Part shown: positions 34,298 to 43,203 of the stretch, piece by piece
Layout: every line of letters starts with the position of its first letter
Position numbering within the stretch: the stretch's first letter is position 1
Origin: Reyranella sp.
Lineage (GTDB): Bacteria; Pseudomonadota; Alphaproteobacteria; Reyranellales; Reyranellaceae
DNA length: 52,906 bases
NCBI GenBank assembly: GCA_019745575.1
Contig: JAIETA010000125.1
Location: 1 to 52,906 of the forward strand
Direction: 5' to 3'
The notes under the pieces: generated by a model
Told to the model about the DNA's origin: nothing
Database searches by the model: none
The model's input: only the letters and a program-made list of their open reading frames with translations
Translations under genes and position numbers: made by a program

Positions 34298-35236
34298 TCA
34301 GCCGTACACGTCCCTCAGCACCCGGCGGTCGCGTGCCAGAGTTTCGAGCACCACTTGCGGCCCGTCGATCTGCAGTGGAATGCGCAGCTTGCGCGCCTCG
34401 GCGTGCATGGCCTCGTTCCCGGCAATCGACAGCAGCGCTGCCGTCGCCTTGTCGGTGAAGGCTTTATCGGCAGTTGCGGCGGACCATACCGCAAAGCTGA
34501 AAGAAAACGCTGCCTTGGGGTCGCCCACGATCTCGGCAAAGGTCGGAACATTGGGCAGTTCGGGCGCCCGCTCGGCGCCAAAGGTGGCGAGGAACCGCAA
34601 CTTATCCTTGGCAGAAGCCTTCTCGTTGTAAGTCAGGACCCAGTCAGTACCAAAGTGCGCGAGGTCGGCCCTGCCGCTCAATAACAAGGCGGCAGCGGAG
34701 GCCCAGCTATTCGACGGTTGCATCGTGAAGGAGATGCCTGTGCGCTTCTTGACCATGTCCAATAAAAGGCGCTCAGATCCCCCCTCGGGCATCGTTAATG
34801 CCGAACTCTTCGAGGCGGTGGACATACCCTGCCAGTCTTTCAGCGCCGAGTCCTCGCGAACAGCGATAGCTAGTGACATGCCACGGGTGAGCTTGGCGAC
34901 CGGCCTGAGGTCGGCCAGCAGCTTGTCGCCCTCGAATTCCCACCTAGCCAGTATATCCGGACAATTTATGAGAAGCGTGCGGCTGTCGGGCTTCGAGCGG
35001 ATAGTCTCCCGCGTCCCAAGCTTGGCACCGTCGCCTGTCACAAAATCGATGACGACCGGCATTCCCATCGCTTTGGTGAAAGGCCCTTGGATGAGTTGAA
35101 ATAATTGGCCGACCTGACCGCCTTGTCCCCAAGGCACGATCACCCTGATGCTGTCCGCGGCGAGCGCGCCGCGGTTAATCATGAAACTGCCCGCAACGGC
35201 GGCTCCCAGTTTCAATGCAGTTCTACGGCTGGTCAT
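34298..35236 (-). CDS. Bug-family binding protein 2
   Basis: A 312-residue periplasmic receptor with a Tat-type signal (TSRRTALKLGAAVAGSFMIN). IRVIVPWGQGGQVGQLFQLI (about 31-50) aligns with the Bug ligand loop, but the usual GGxxD is changed to GGQVG, so the ligand may differ. NSWASAAALLLSGRADLAHFG and LPNVPTFAEIVGDP are typical later segments. Sequence and codon use are unlike Bug 1, so it is not a recent copy. The start at 35236 follows AGAAAGAAA; an ATG at 35269 would add eleven residues. Confidence 0.85.
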   Translation of the reverse strand: MTSRRTALKLGAAVAGSFMINRGALAADSIRVIVPWGQGGQVGQLFQLIQGPFTKAMGMPVVIDFVTGDGAKLGTRETIRSKPDSRTLLINCPDILARWEFEGDKLLADLRPVAKLTRGMSLAIAVREDSALKDWQGMSTASKSSALTMPEGGSERLLLDMVKKRTGISFTMQPSNSWASAAALLLSGRADLAHFGTDWVLTYNEKASAKDKLRFLATFGAERAPELPNVPTFAEIVGDPKAAFSFSFAVWSAATADKAFTDKATAALLSIAGNEAMHAEARKLRIPLQIDGPQVVLETLARDRRVLRDVYG

Positions 35237-35265
35237 GGCGTTTCTTTCTGGCCATTTCTTTCTGG

Positions 35266-35448
35266 TCATGGAGGGGTGCGGTCCGGGTACGAGAAACCCG
35301 GCTGGCCTAAACCGACATTCTCCAGATGAACCCCAAGAACGGGGCGAAAGCTAGCATTCTGCCTGGTTCCGGGAAAGCCATGAGCGGCCTGTGCCGCTTT
35401 CCCGGCGCCCCCGGCCGCGTCCACCGTCCAAAACGAGCCTTTATCCAT
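35266..35448 (-). CDS. Small hypothetical open frame upstream of Bug 2
   Basis: A 60-residue frame starting MDKGSFWTVDAAGGAGKAAQ. Its only strong point is a good ribosome site (AAAGGAG, 8 nt before the ATG) and its position directly before the Bug 2 gene. It has no recognised family, membrane segment or signal. It may be the remnant of a larger gene cut when the IS1380 piece arrived. Nothing else is seen between 35237 and 35519. Confidence 0.3.
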   Translation of the reverse strand: MDKGSFWTVDAAGGAGKAAQAAHGFPGTRQNASFRPVLGVHLENVGLGQPGFSYPDRTPP

Positions 35449-35519
35449 CGATTTGCTCCTTTCCCTCGTAATTCAGACGCACTCCTCCCATGGTGACAAC
35501 GCATCCGCCCCGTTCAGTC

Positions 35520-36212
35520 CTACGTCGGAGCTGGCCGTCTTCGCAGCCCGTCGATCAGCCGCAGAATTTTCTCGAACAGTTCCTTCGGCACCGCGACCTC
35601 GGCCATCTGGAAGACGGCATAGCGGGCGTGGCGCACGACCTTGGCACCGATCTTGATCAGCTTCTCCCGCAGGCTGGTCGGCGACCACTGCGCAACCGCC
35701 TCGGGTAGCGCCAGGGTCCGCATGAAGTTGGCGAGATTGTAGGCCAGCACGCGCAACTGGAGACGCACCGCATTGGCGGCGAACGAGCAGCATGACAGCC
35801 GCGTCCACTTGATCGCGTTCTTGCCTTCCTTGATCCATTGCTCGCACGTCCCGCGCTTGTTGTAGAAGGCGACAACCCATTCCACTGGTCGGGACAGATT
35901 GGTGACGATAAAGCCGACGCGGGGATAAAGCTCACCGGGGTGCCACTCGACCTTGGCGACGACGCGTCGTGGCATCGCCCAGCTCTGCGCCTGATAGCGG
36001 AAGCTGGCGTAGTATCGTCGGATCGTGATCGGCGGGCGGCCAACAGGGCGCTTGAGCAGGTAGCCGATACGCTCCTGGAGGATGCGGTTGACGGGCAGCC
36101 GGATCGTGTACTTGTAGCCTTCGGCCTCCAGGAACTCGTAGACCTCGGGGTTGGCGAAGGCGGCATCGGCGCGGAAGTAGCGCCGGAGGTCACGCTCCCG
36201 GTAGCGGGCCAC
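35520..36212 (-). pseudogene. IS1380-family transposase, N-terminus lost
   Basis: The last 230 codons of an IS1380 transposase remain, from YRERDLRRYFRADAAFANPE through GRPPITIRRYYASFRYQA, VAKVEWHPGELYPRVGFIVT, FYNKRGTCEQWIKEGKNAIK to LREKLIKIGAKVVRHARYAV. The DDE catalytic Asp in RADAAF and the Glu in CEQWIKEGK are still there. The 5' part, including the first catalytic Asp, is gone: at 36212 the sequence changes directly to a Bug gene stump on the other strand. I could not identify inverted terminal repeats at the left end. The open frame runs on over the stump but that part is antisense to it. Confidence 0.85.
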
Positions 36213-36443
36213 GACTGGTTCAGCGTCTTCCTGCCCGGCGCCACGCCCAAGCCCATCGTCGAGTCGCTCAACGCCCAGATGAAGGCGTGGCTCGAGGACG
36301 AGAAGACCAAGGAGCGCTTCAGCACCATGGCGGGCTTCCCCGCCTACGGCACGCCGGACCAGTTCAACTCGTTCGTCAACGCCCAGATCGCCCAATGGAA
36401 GAGCGTCATCGACAAGGAAGGGCTGAAGCTCGACGTGAACTGA
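36213..36443 (+). pseudogene. 3' stump of a third Bug-family gene
   Basis: Seventy-six codons plus a stop read WFSVFLPGATPKPIVESLNA and end DKEGLKLDVN, matching the end of Bug 1 (WFGVFLPGATPRPIVDSLNA, same final ten residues). DNA similarity is about 90% by eye. The upstream part of this paralogue has been removed and replaced by the transposase fragment. Confidence 0.85.
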
Positions 36444-36459
36444 GGGCCTGCGAGCCTAG

Positions 36460-36891
36460 TCACGGGCGACCCATGAGGTGCGAGGTCGCGATCAGTCGAT
36501 AGCCGATTCGCTCGTAGAAGGCACGTGCAGCGTCCCGGTCGATGCGTGTGTAAAGCGCAGTCGATGAAAGACCACATGTGGTCGCCCACGTCTCGGCTTC
36601 ATGCATCAACACCGCGCCGATGCCGCTGCCACGCCGCGTCTCATCGACGATGAGTGCCTGAACGACAACCTCGCAAGGCTTCTCCAGCGCTGGCCGCTCG
36701 AAGGCGTGGAGCACGCCCACAATCTCTCCGTCTTCCTCCGCGACGATGACCCGATGAGTAGAGGTGGACATTACTTTCTCGAATCGAGCCCGGAACGTCG
36801 CACCATCCGGCGCATACCCCAATTGACCAATCAATCGATGGATACCAGCGATGTCGGCCTCTCGTGCATCGCGGACGATCGAGCGCGTCAT
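36460..36891 (-). CDS. GNAT-family N-acetyltransferase
   Basis: A 143-residue single-domain GNAT. Acetyl-CoA-binding motif A is VQALIVDETRRGSGIGAVLMHEAE (about 78-101; RRGSGIG is the pyrophosphate loop). The C-terminal AARAFYERIGYR is motif B. The protein acetylates an amine on a small molecule or protein; the target is unknown. The start is one base after the stop of the upstream PaaK-like ligase, so the two are co-transcribed. Confidence 0.88.
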   Translation of the reverse strand: MTRSIVRDAREADIAGIHRLIGQLGYAPDGATFRARFEKVMSTSTHRVIVAEEDGEIVGVLHAFERPALEKPCEVVVQALIVDETRRGSGIGAVLMHEAETWATTCGLSSTALYTRIDRDAARAFYERIGYRLIATSHLMGRP

Positions 36892-36892
36892 C

Positions 36893-38128
36893 TCACGTGT
36901 ACTTGCGGACGTCGTCGATCACCTTGCCGTCGTTGGGCAGGCTGCCGGGCCTGGCGAACTCGACCTTGCCGCCGACCTTGCAGACGGTGCGGACCGTGGC
37001 CTCCAGCGCCTCGGCCAGTGCGGGCGCGGTGTCGGCGCTCTCGGCCTTCAGCGTCATGACGTCGGCCTGGTTCACCCAGTCGATGACCAGGCGCAGGCGG
37101 CCGAGGCCGGGATGCTTGCGGGCGATCTCGGCAATTTGTTCCGGATCGACGAACATGCCGCGCACCTTGGTGCGCTGGTCGGCGCGGCCCATCCACCCCT
37201 TGATACGCATGTTGGTGCGCCCGCAGGGACTGGGCCCCGCCAGCACCGCCGACATGTCGCCCGTGCCGAAGCGGATCAGCGGATAGGCACGGTTGAAGGT
37301 GGTGACGACCACTTCGCCGACATCGCCCTCGGGCACCGGATCGCCGGTGCCGGGGCGCACGATCTCGACGATCACGCCCTCGTCGACGGTCATACCCTGG
37401 AGGGACTCGGACTCGTAGGCGATGGTGCCCAGATCTGCCGTGCCGTAGCTCTGCAGGCAGGTCATGCCCTTGTCGACGAACATCTGGCGCAGCGACGGCG
37501 GCAACGCCTCGCCGCCCACGAAGGCCTTCTTGAAGGACGATACGTCCTTGCCCAGCTCGGCACCCTTCTCGATCAGGATCTTCAGGAACGAAGGCGTGCC
37601 GACATAGCCCGTGGGCCGGATCGCGGCGATGGCGTCGAGCTGCAGCTCGGTGTTGCCGACGCCGCCCGGCACCACGGCGCAGCCGAGCGCGCGCAACGCC
37701 GACTCCATCATGATGCCGGCCGGGGTCAGGTGATAGGAGAAGGTGTTGTAGACCACGTCGCCGGGCCGGAAGCCCGCGGCATGCATGGCCCGCGCGCCGC
37801 GGAAATAGTCGGGCTCGTCGGTATCGATCTCGAAGATCGGACCGGGCGACATGAAGACGTGGCGCACCCGGCTCATCGGCACCGCGATCAGCCCGCCCAT
37901 CGGCGGATCCTTCTTCTGGACCTCGCCCAGCATCGACTTGCGCAGCACCGGCAGCTTTGCGAGCGCCGCCCGCGACGTGACGGCGGCCGGATCGACGTCC
38001 TTCAGCCAGGTCGCAAAGAAGGGTGCGTTGGCCTTGGCATGGGCGATCTGCTGCGGCAGCGCCTGCATCAGCGCCTTCTCGCGCTCGGCGGGCGAGCGGG
38101 TTTCCAGGGTGTCGTAGTGCTTGGACAT
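36893..38128 (-). CDS. PaaK-like (phenylacetate-CoA ligase family) protein
   Basis: A 411-residue member of the PaaK branch of adenylate-forming enzymes. Conserved parts are LQSYGTADLGTIAYES (about 225-240), PEGDVGEVVVTTFNRAYPLIRFGTGDMS (about 276-303), and IKGWMGRADQRTKVRGMFVDPEQI (C-terminal domain start). The N-terminal phosphate loop, SSGTTGxP in active ligases, reads HVFMSPGPIFEID here, so the classical P-loop is degenerate. It may use a different acid or be regulatory. The gene heads the same strand as the Liv importer, from which it is separated by one small opposite gene. Confidence 0.82.
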   Translation of the reverse strand: MSKHYDTLETRSPAEREKALMQALPQQIAHAKANAPFFATWLKDVDPAAVTSRAALAKLPVLRKSMLGEVQKKDPPMGGLIAVPMSRVRHVFMSPGPIFEIDTDEPDYFRGARAMHAAGFRPGDVVYNTFSYHLTPAGIMMESALRALGCAVVPGGVGNTELQLDAIAAIRPTGYVGTPSFLKILIEKGAELGKDVSSFKKAFVGGEALPPSLRQMFVDKGMTCLQSYGTADLGTIAYESESLQGMTVDEGVIVEIVRPGTGDPVPEGDVGEVVVTTFNRAYPLIRFGTGDMSAVLAGPSPCGRTNMRIKGWMGRADQRTKVRGMFVDPEQIAEIARKHPGLGRLRLVIDWVNQADVMTLKAESADTAPALAEALEATVRTVCKVGGKVEFARPGSLPNDGKVIDDVRKYT

Positions 38129-38236
38129 GCTGCTTTCCCCGAGTTTTCGCGACCGTAGAGCCCCGTTTCCAACGTGGCAACGGCACTACCCCGCAGGTAA
38201 TTGGCGGGCTGCGTCGCGACGATGGAGGATGGCGTC

Positions 38237-38602
38237 ATGTGGACCTCCATCGCTCTCGTCATCATCGCCGTCATTCACCTGATCCCCGTCGCCCCGGTGT
38301 TCGCCCCCGAGGCGCTGACACGCCTCTATGGGATTGCGCCTGCCGACTCCACCCTGCTCGTCATGCTGCGCCACCGCGCGCTCCTGCTGGCACTGGTCGG
38401 CATCCTCTGCCTGTGGGCCGCCTGGTCGGCGCCGGTGCGGCCGGCGGCACTCCTGGCAGCGGCCGTCAATGTCGTGGGCTTCCTGGCCTTCTATGCCGCC
38501 TACGGAAGTCCTGCCGGCGCCCTGCGCACCATCGCCATCGGCGACCTCGTGGCGCTGCCGCCGCTTGCCTTCGCGACGTGGACGACGCTCGCGCGCAGCT
38601 AG
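38237..38602 (+). CDS. Small four-helix membrane protein
   Basis: A 121-residue protein with four hydrophobic stretches: TSIALVIIAVIHLIPVAPVF, HRALLLALVGILCLWAAW, AALLAAAVNVVGFLAFYAAYG and IAIGDLVALPPLAFATW. It resembles small uncharacterised alphaproteobacterial membrane proteins whose second helix begins RHRA. No function is assigned. GGAGGAT before the ATG at 38237 supports that start. Its stop codon overlaps, on the opposite strand, the stop of the LivF-like gene (convergent, 4 bp). Confidence 0.65.
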   Translation: MWTSIALVIIAVIHLIPVAPVFAPEALTRLYGIAPADSTLLVMLRHRALLLALVGILCLWAAWSAPVRPAALLAAAVNVVGFLAFYAAYGSPAGALRTIAIGDLVALPPLAFATWTTLARS

Positions 38603-39429
38603 AGCCAGCGCTTGCGGCGGCGGTAGTGCTTGACGTCGCGGAACGAGCGGCGGCCCTCGCCGCCGACGCCCAGGTAGAACTCCTTGACGTCCTCGTTTTC
38701 GCGCAAGGCAGCGGCGGCGCCGTCGAGCACGACCCGGCCGTTCTCCAGGATGTAGCCGTAATGGGCGAAGCGCAGCGCCACGTTGGTGTTCTGCTCGGCC
38801 AGCAGGATGGAGACCTTTTCCTTCTCGTTGAGGTTCTTCACGATGTCGAAGATCTCCTCGACGAGCTGCGGCGCCAGCCCCATCGACGGCTCGTCGAGCA
38901 GGATGGTGGTGGGCCGGCTCATCAGCGCGCGGCCGATCGCCGTCATCTGCTGTTCGCCGCCCGAGGTGTAGCCGGCCTGGCTGGTGCGCCGTTCCTTGAG
39001 CCGCGGGAAGTAGTGGTAGACCTTCTCGAGGTCGTCGGCGATCTGGCGGCGCTTGCCGCCATGGATGAAGGCGCCGGTCAGCAGGTTCTCCTCGACCGTG
39101 AGATGGCCGAAGCAATGCCGCCCTTCCATCACCTGGATGACGCCGCGGCGCACCAGGTCGTTGGGCGTGAGGCCGTCGACGCGCTCGCCACGGCAATGGA
39201 CGTGGCCCTTGGTGACCTCGCCGCGCTCGCTGCGCAGCAGGTTGGAGATCGCCTTGAGGGTTGTCGACTTGCCGGCGCCGTTGCCGCCCAGCAGCGCCAC
39301 GATGCCGCCTTCCGGCACCGTCAGCGACACGCCCTTCAACACGAGGATGACGTGATTGTAGATCACCTCGATGTTGGCAACGTCGATGACGTTGACCGGC
39401 GCGGTCGCCGGGGCTGCAGGGGCGTTCAT
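38599..39429 (-). CDS. Branched-chain-type ABC transporter ATPase, LivF type
   Basis: A 276-residue ATPase. Walker A is GGNGAGKST (about 48-56), the signature is TSGGEQQMTAIGRAL, Walker B is TTILLDEPS and the H-loop region is ILLAEQNTNVAL, as in LivF. It has an extra basic C-terminal tail (FRDVKHYRRRKRWL) of about 15 residues. It is the last gene of the importer cluster, after an attenuator-like hairpin. Confidence 0.92.
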   Translation of the reverse strand: MNAPAAPATAPVNVIDVANIEVIYNHVILVLKGVSLTVPEGGIVALLGGNGAGKSTTLKAISNLLRSERGEVTKGHVHCRGERVDGLTPNDLVRRGVIQVMEGRHCFGHLTVEENLLTGAFIHGGKRRQIADDLEKVYHYFPRLKERRTSQAGYTSGGEQQMTAIGRALMSRPTTILLDEPSMGLAPQLVEEIFDIVKNLNEKEKVSILLAEQNTNVALRFAHYGYILENGRVVLDGAAAALRENEDVKEFYLGVGGEGRRSFRDVKHYRRRKRWL

Positions 39430-39454
39430 TGCAAATGCCTGTCGGAAAGAGGAA

Positions 39455-39495
39455 AACCCCTCGCCCGCCGAGAAATCAAGGGTGGGCGAGGGGTT
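39455..39495 (-). terminator. Attenuator/terminator between binding-protein and LivF genes
   Basis: AACCCCTCGCCC / GGGCGAGGGGTT forms a perfect 12 bp stem with a 17-base loop. On the minus strand it ends in a TTTT run. It lies 16 bp after the binding-protein stop. Such stems commonly let the binding protein be made in excess over the ATPase encoded after it. Confidence 0.75.
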
Positions 39496-39510
39496 CGATC
39501 CGTTCTGCGC

Positions 39511-40842
39511 TCAGCTCTCCTTGGAGCAGTCGCGCGGCGCGATCTTCTTCTCGTCGGCGTACTTGGCCGAGACGTCGCGCACCATGGGCGCCAGCAGCTT
39601 GTCGTCACCTTCGTACCAGTCGGAGATGACCTTCCACTGCTTGCCGTCCCACTGCTGGACGCGGCCGAAGCGCGTGCCCTCGTGGTCGGTGCACGAAATC
39701 TTGAGCGGCTTCAATGCGCCCTCGAAACCAAGCTCCTTGAGGCGGGCGTCGCTGAGGTCGAGGTTCTCGAGGCCCCAGCGGATCTGCTCGCCGGTCAGCG
39801 GCTTGTTGCCGAACTTCTTCTGCGCGGTGCGGATCGCCTCGACGCCGAGCATGGCGTTGACCATGCCGCGGTTGTAGAGGACGTCGTCGGCTTCGTCAGG
39901 CTTGGTCTGCGAGCCGTCCTTGCCGACCGCAAACTTGAGCATGTCGGCATGGACCGGGAACTTACCGGCGCCGTGCTGCAGCATCAGCGCCTTGTAGCCC
40001 GTGGACTGGTCGCCGGCCGGCAGCACGTCGGGTTCGGCGCCCGACCACCACACGCCCAGCATCTTGTCGCGCGGATAGCCGACGGCCGCCGCCTCCTTGA
40101 CCGAGGTCGAATTCATGACGCCCCAGCCCCACAGCAGGACGTAGTCCGGCCGCTGCTGGCGGATCTGCAGCCATTGCGACTTCTGCTCGACGCCGGGATG
40201 GGTCACCGGCAGCAGGACCAGCTCGAAGCCCAAGAGCTTGCTCATCTCGGTGAGCATCGGGATCGGCTCCTTGCCGTAGGGCGAGTCGTGGAAGACCAGC
40301 GCGATCTTCTTGCCCTTGAGCTTGTCGAAGCCGCCCATCTCCTTGGCGATGTGCTGCATGGCGATGTTGGCGGCGGTCCAGTAGGTGCCGAGCAGCGGGA
40401 AGTTCCAGGTGAACACCGCGCCGTTGCGCGACTCCGAGCGGCCATAGCCCATGGTGATGATCGGAATCTTGTCGACCGGTGCCTTCTCGGTGAGCGCGAA
40501 GGTGATGCCGGTGCTCAGCGGATTGAAGAACGCCGCGCCGGTTGGGCCCTTGGCCTTGAGGCGCTCGTAGCACTCCACACCCTTGTCGGTGGCGTAGCCC
40601 GTCTCGCATTCCTCGAACTGGATCTTGACGCCGTTGATGCCGCCGTCGCGGGCGTTGATCATGCGGTAGTAGTCGCTCATGCCGTTGGCGAACGGAATGC
40701 CGTTCGGGGCATAGGCGCCGGTCCGGTAGCTCAGAATCGGAATGAACTGCTCGTTCTGCGCGAAGGCCGGGGCGGCAATGCCGCCAAGCCCGATCGCACC
40801 AGCCAGGGCCATGGCGGCCAGGCCGAAGGTCTTCTTGTCCAT
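39511..40842 (-). CDS. Branched-chain-type ABC transporter substrate-binding protein
   Basis: A 443-residue periplasmic receptor of the LivK/type I fold. A Sec signal (MDKKTFGLAAMALAGAIGLG, cut after PAFA) is followed by IPILSYRTGAYAPNGIPFANG and DGGINGVKIQFEECETGY. It is longer than LivK of enteric bacteria and resembles receptors linked to aromatic-acid or urea-type importers. AGGAGGT lies 9 nt before the ATG at 40842. The nearby acid-CoA ligases suggest a carboxylic acid ligand, an inference. Confidence 0.92.
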   Translation of the reverse strand: MDKKTFGLAAMALAGAIGLGGIAAPAFAQNEQFIPILSYRTGAYAPNGIPFANGMSDYYRMINARDGGINGVKIQFEECETGYATDKGVECYERLKAKGPTGAAFFNPLSTGITFALTEKAPVDKIPIITMGYGRSESRNGAVFTWNFPLLGTYWTAANIAMQHIAKEMGGFDKLKGKKIALVFHDSPYGKEPIPMLTEMSKLLGFELVLLPVTHPGVEQKSQWLQIRQQRPDYVLLWGWGVMNSTSVKEAAAVGYPRDKMLGVWWSGAEPDVLPAGDQSTGYKALMLQHGAGKFPVHADMLKFAVGKDGSQTKPDEADDVLYNRGMVNAMLGVEAIRTAQKKFGNKPLTGEQIRWGLENLDLSDARLKELGFEGALKPLKISCTDHEGTRFGRVQQWDGKQWKVISDWYEGDDKLLAPMVRDVSAKYADEKKIAPRDCSKES

Positions 40843-40985
40843 GGGTCGCAACCTCCTTGTTTTCTCCGTTGTCGTCCGGCGGTGAACCCGCCGTTCTGCC
40901 GTGCAATTTAGGGGCTCCGGCGACCTCCCGCCAGACCGGGCCGACAGACTTTTCGCGGCCGGCCCTGTCGGTCAGCGGGGGCCGG

Positions 40986-42062
40986 TCAGTAGGGGAACGG
41001 CCAGAGCCTGAGCTTCTCCTTCAGAAGAGACCACAACCGCGCCAGCCCGTGCGGCTCCACGATCAGGAAAAAGACGATCAGGCCGCCGAAAATCATGAAC
41101 GAGAAGTGCGAGACCGTGGCCTTGTCCATCTTCCAGCCCACGAGTTCGCCCAGCGGCGGCAGGGCGATGTCGAGGAAGATCGGCAGGATCCACATGAAGG
41201 CGGCGCCCAGGAAACAGCCCAGGATCGAGCCCAGGCCGCCGATGATGACGGCGAACAGAAGCTGGAAGCTGCGGTCGATGCTGAAGGCGAGCGGCTCCCA
41301 CGAGCCCAGATGGACGAACGCCCACAGGGCACCCGCGACGCCCACGAAGAAGGAGCTGACCGCGAAGGCGCTGAGCTTGGCGTACATCGGGCGGATGCCG
41401 ATGATCTCGGCGGCGATATCCATGTCGCGGATCGCCATCCACTGCCGGCCGACATGGCCACGCACCAGGTTCTTGGCGAGCAGCGCGAGCACGCAGACCA
41501 CCGCAAGAACGAAGAGGTACTTCTCGACCGGCGTGTTGACGGTCCAGCCGAACACGTCGAGGCGCGGGGCGTTGACCGAGCCCGACGGCGTGTAGTTGGT
41601 GAACCAGCCGACGCGCGCGAACAGCCAGTCGAAGAAGAACTGGGCGGCAAGCGTCGCCACCGCGAGATAGAAGCCCTTGATGCGGAGCGACGGGATGCCG
41701 AAGGCGATGCCGACCATGGCCGACACGACGCCACCCAGCAGGATCGAGACGAGAAGCGGCAACTCCGGCACACGGATGGCGAAGCTGTAGGCCGCATAGG
41801 CCCCGATCGCCATGAAGGCGCCCGAGCCCAGCGACACCTGCCCGCAGTAGCCGACCAGGATATTGAGCCCGATCGCGGCCAGCGCCAGGATCAGCGTCGG
41901 CACCATGATCGAGTTCAGGAAGTACTCGGTTGCCACGAAGGGCATGAGCAGGAAGGCCCCGGCCACGATGGCGAGCACGGCAATGCGATCCTGGGCGATC
42001 GGAAAGATCGCCATGTCGGCGCTGTAGGTTACCTTGAATTGTCCGGCCTCGCGGTAGAACAC
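40986..42062 (-). CDS. Branched-chain-type ABC permease, LivM type
   Basis: A 358-residue membrane protein with about ten helices. LAAIGLNILVGYCGQVSLGSGAFMAIGAYAAY is the LivM hallmark (helix 2-3; positions about 81-112), and RDMDIAAEIIGIRPMYAKLSAFAVSSF is the ATPase-contact loop. A GTG start at 42062 is used because AGGGGAGG lies 6 nt upstream; ATG at residue 17 is possible. It lies 12 bp after the LivH-type permease gene. Confidence 0.92.
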   Translation of the reverse strand: MFYREAGQFKVTYSADMAIFPIAQDRIAVLAIVAGAFLLMPFVATEYFLNSIMVPTLILALAAIGLNILVGYCGQVSLGSGAFMAIGAYAAYSFAIRVPELPLLVSILLGGVVSAMVGIAFGIPSLRIKGFYLAVATLAAQFFFDWLFARVGWFTNYTPSGSVNAPRLDVFGWTVNTPVEKYLFVLAVVCVLALLAKNLVRGHVGRQWMAIRDMDIAAEIIGIRPMYAKLSAFAVSSFFVGVAGALWAFVHLGSWEPLAFSIDRSFQLLFAVIIGGLGSILGCFLGAAFMWILPIFLDIALPPLGELVGWKMDKATVSHFSFMIFGGLIVFFLIVEPHGLARLWSLLKEKLRLWPFPY

Positions 42063-42074
42063 TGTCGGCCTCCC

Positions 42075-43193
42075 CTAGACGCGCTCGATGATGCGTTCGC
42101 CGAATAGCCCCTGCGGCCGGAACAGCAGGAACACGAGCGCCAGAACATAGGCAAACCAGTACTCGATGCCACCCGGCATGGCGGTGCCGAAGGCAAACTT
42201 GGTCACGACCGGGAAGTAGACTTCAGCCACCTTCTCGCCGGCACCGATCAGCAGGCCGCCCACGATCGCGCCGGGCACCGATGTGAAGCCGCCCAGGATC
42301 AGCACCGGCAGCGCCTTGAGCGCCAGGAAGGTGAGCGAGAACTGGATGCCGAGCTTGCTGCCCCAGACGATGGCGGCGACCAGCGCCACGATGCCCGCGA
42401 CCGACCAGACGATGAACCAGATCCAGTTGAGCGGGATGCCGACCGACTGGGCGGCGGCATGATCGTCGGCAACGGCGCGAAGCGCGCGACCGATGCGCGT
42501 CTTCTGGAAGAACACGGCCAGCCCCGCCACCAGGACGCCGGCGATGATGGCGCCCGAGATGTCGAGCTGGTTCACCAGGATGCCGCCCTCGAACACGTTC
42601 TCGAGCAGAAACACCGGGTCTTTCGAAAGGCCGATGTTCAGCGGATAGACGTTGGAGCCGAAGAGCGTCTGGCTGAACCCGTCGATGAAAAACGTGATGC
42701 CGAGCGTGGCCATGAACAGGATGATGCCTTCCTGATTGACCAGCGGCCGCAACACCCAGCGCTCGACGACCCAGGCCACGGCCACCATGACGGCGATGGC
42801 GGCCGGAATGGCGAGCCAGAGCGGCCAACCCTTGGCGCCGCCGGCCAGCGCCAGCAGGCCGCCCACCAGCCCGGCGCCCACTCCCACCAGGGCCGGCAGC
42901 TTGGCGCGCCAGTCGCCTTTGGCCGCGGCGAGGGTTCCGCCGCGCACCACGCGCAGTATCAAAAGGCCGGCCACGGCGGCCACCAGCGCGCCGATGCCGA
43001 CGAAGTGCCAAAGCCCGATGTAGGTCGGTTCGATGAGCTGCACGAGGGCCAGGCCCGCCATCAGCACCATTGCGCCCTGGGCGAAATTGAAGACGCCCGA
43101 CGCCTTGAAGATCAGCACGAATCCGAGGGCGACCAGCGAATAAAGAACGCCGGTCAGCAGGCCACCGATCAACACTTCGAGGAAGAAACCCAT
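42075..43193 (-). CDS. Branched-chain-type ABC permease, LivH type
   Basis: A 372-residue permease. It opens EVLIGGLLTGVLYSLVALGFVLIFKASGVFNFAQGAMVLM, the LivH signature (positions about 6-45). RIGRALRAVADDHAAAQSVGIPLNWIW is the EAA-like ATPase-contact loop. A loop of about 60 residues between helices 3 and 4 (GGTLAAAKGDWRAKLPALVG) makes it longer than LivH of enteric bacteria. Confidence 0.92.
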   Translation of the reverse strand: MGFFLEVLIGGLLTGVLYSLVALGFVLIFKASGVFNFAQGAMVLMAGLALVQLIEPTYIGLWHFVGIGALVAAVAGLLILRVVRGGTLAAAKGDWRAKLPALVGVGAGLVGGLLALAGGAKGWPLWLAIPAAIAVMVAVAWVVERWVLRPLVNQEGIILFMATLGITFFIDGFSQTLFGSNVYPLNIGLSKDPVFLLENVFEGGILVNQLDISGAIIAGVLVAGLAVFFQKTRIGRALRAVADDHAAAQSVGIPLNWIWFIVWSVAGIVALVAAIVWGSKLGIQFSLTFLALKALPVLILGGFTSVPGAIVGGLLIGAGEKVAEVYFPVVTKFAFGTAMPGGIEYWFAYVLALVFLLFRPQGLFGERIIERV

Positions 43194-43203
43194 CGCCTGG
43201 ACC

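Noticed and set aside
35838-36443. Continuous plus-strand frame joining the region opposite the transposase to the Bug stump
   Set aside because: Only the last 76 codons are Bug-like; the first part is antisense to the transposase. The frame is open by chance over the junction.
38023-40911. Long plus-strand open frame across the PaaK-like, LivF and binding-protein genes
   Set aside because: Antisense shadow of three genes with clear motifs.
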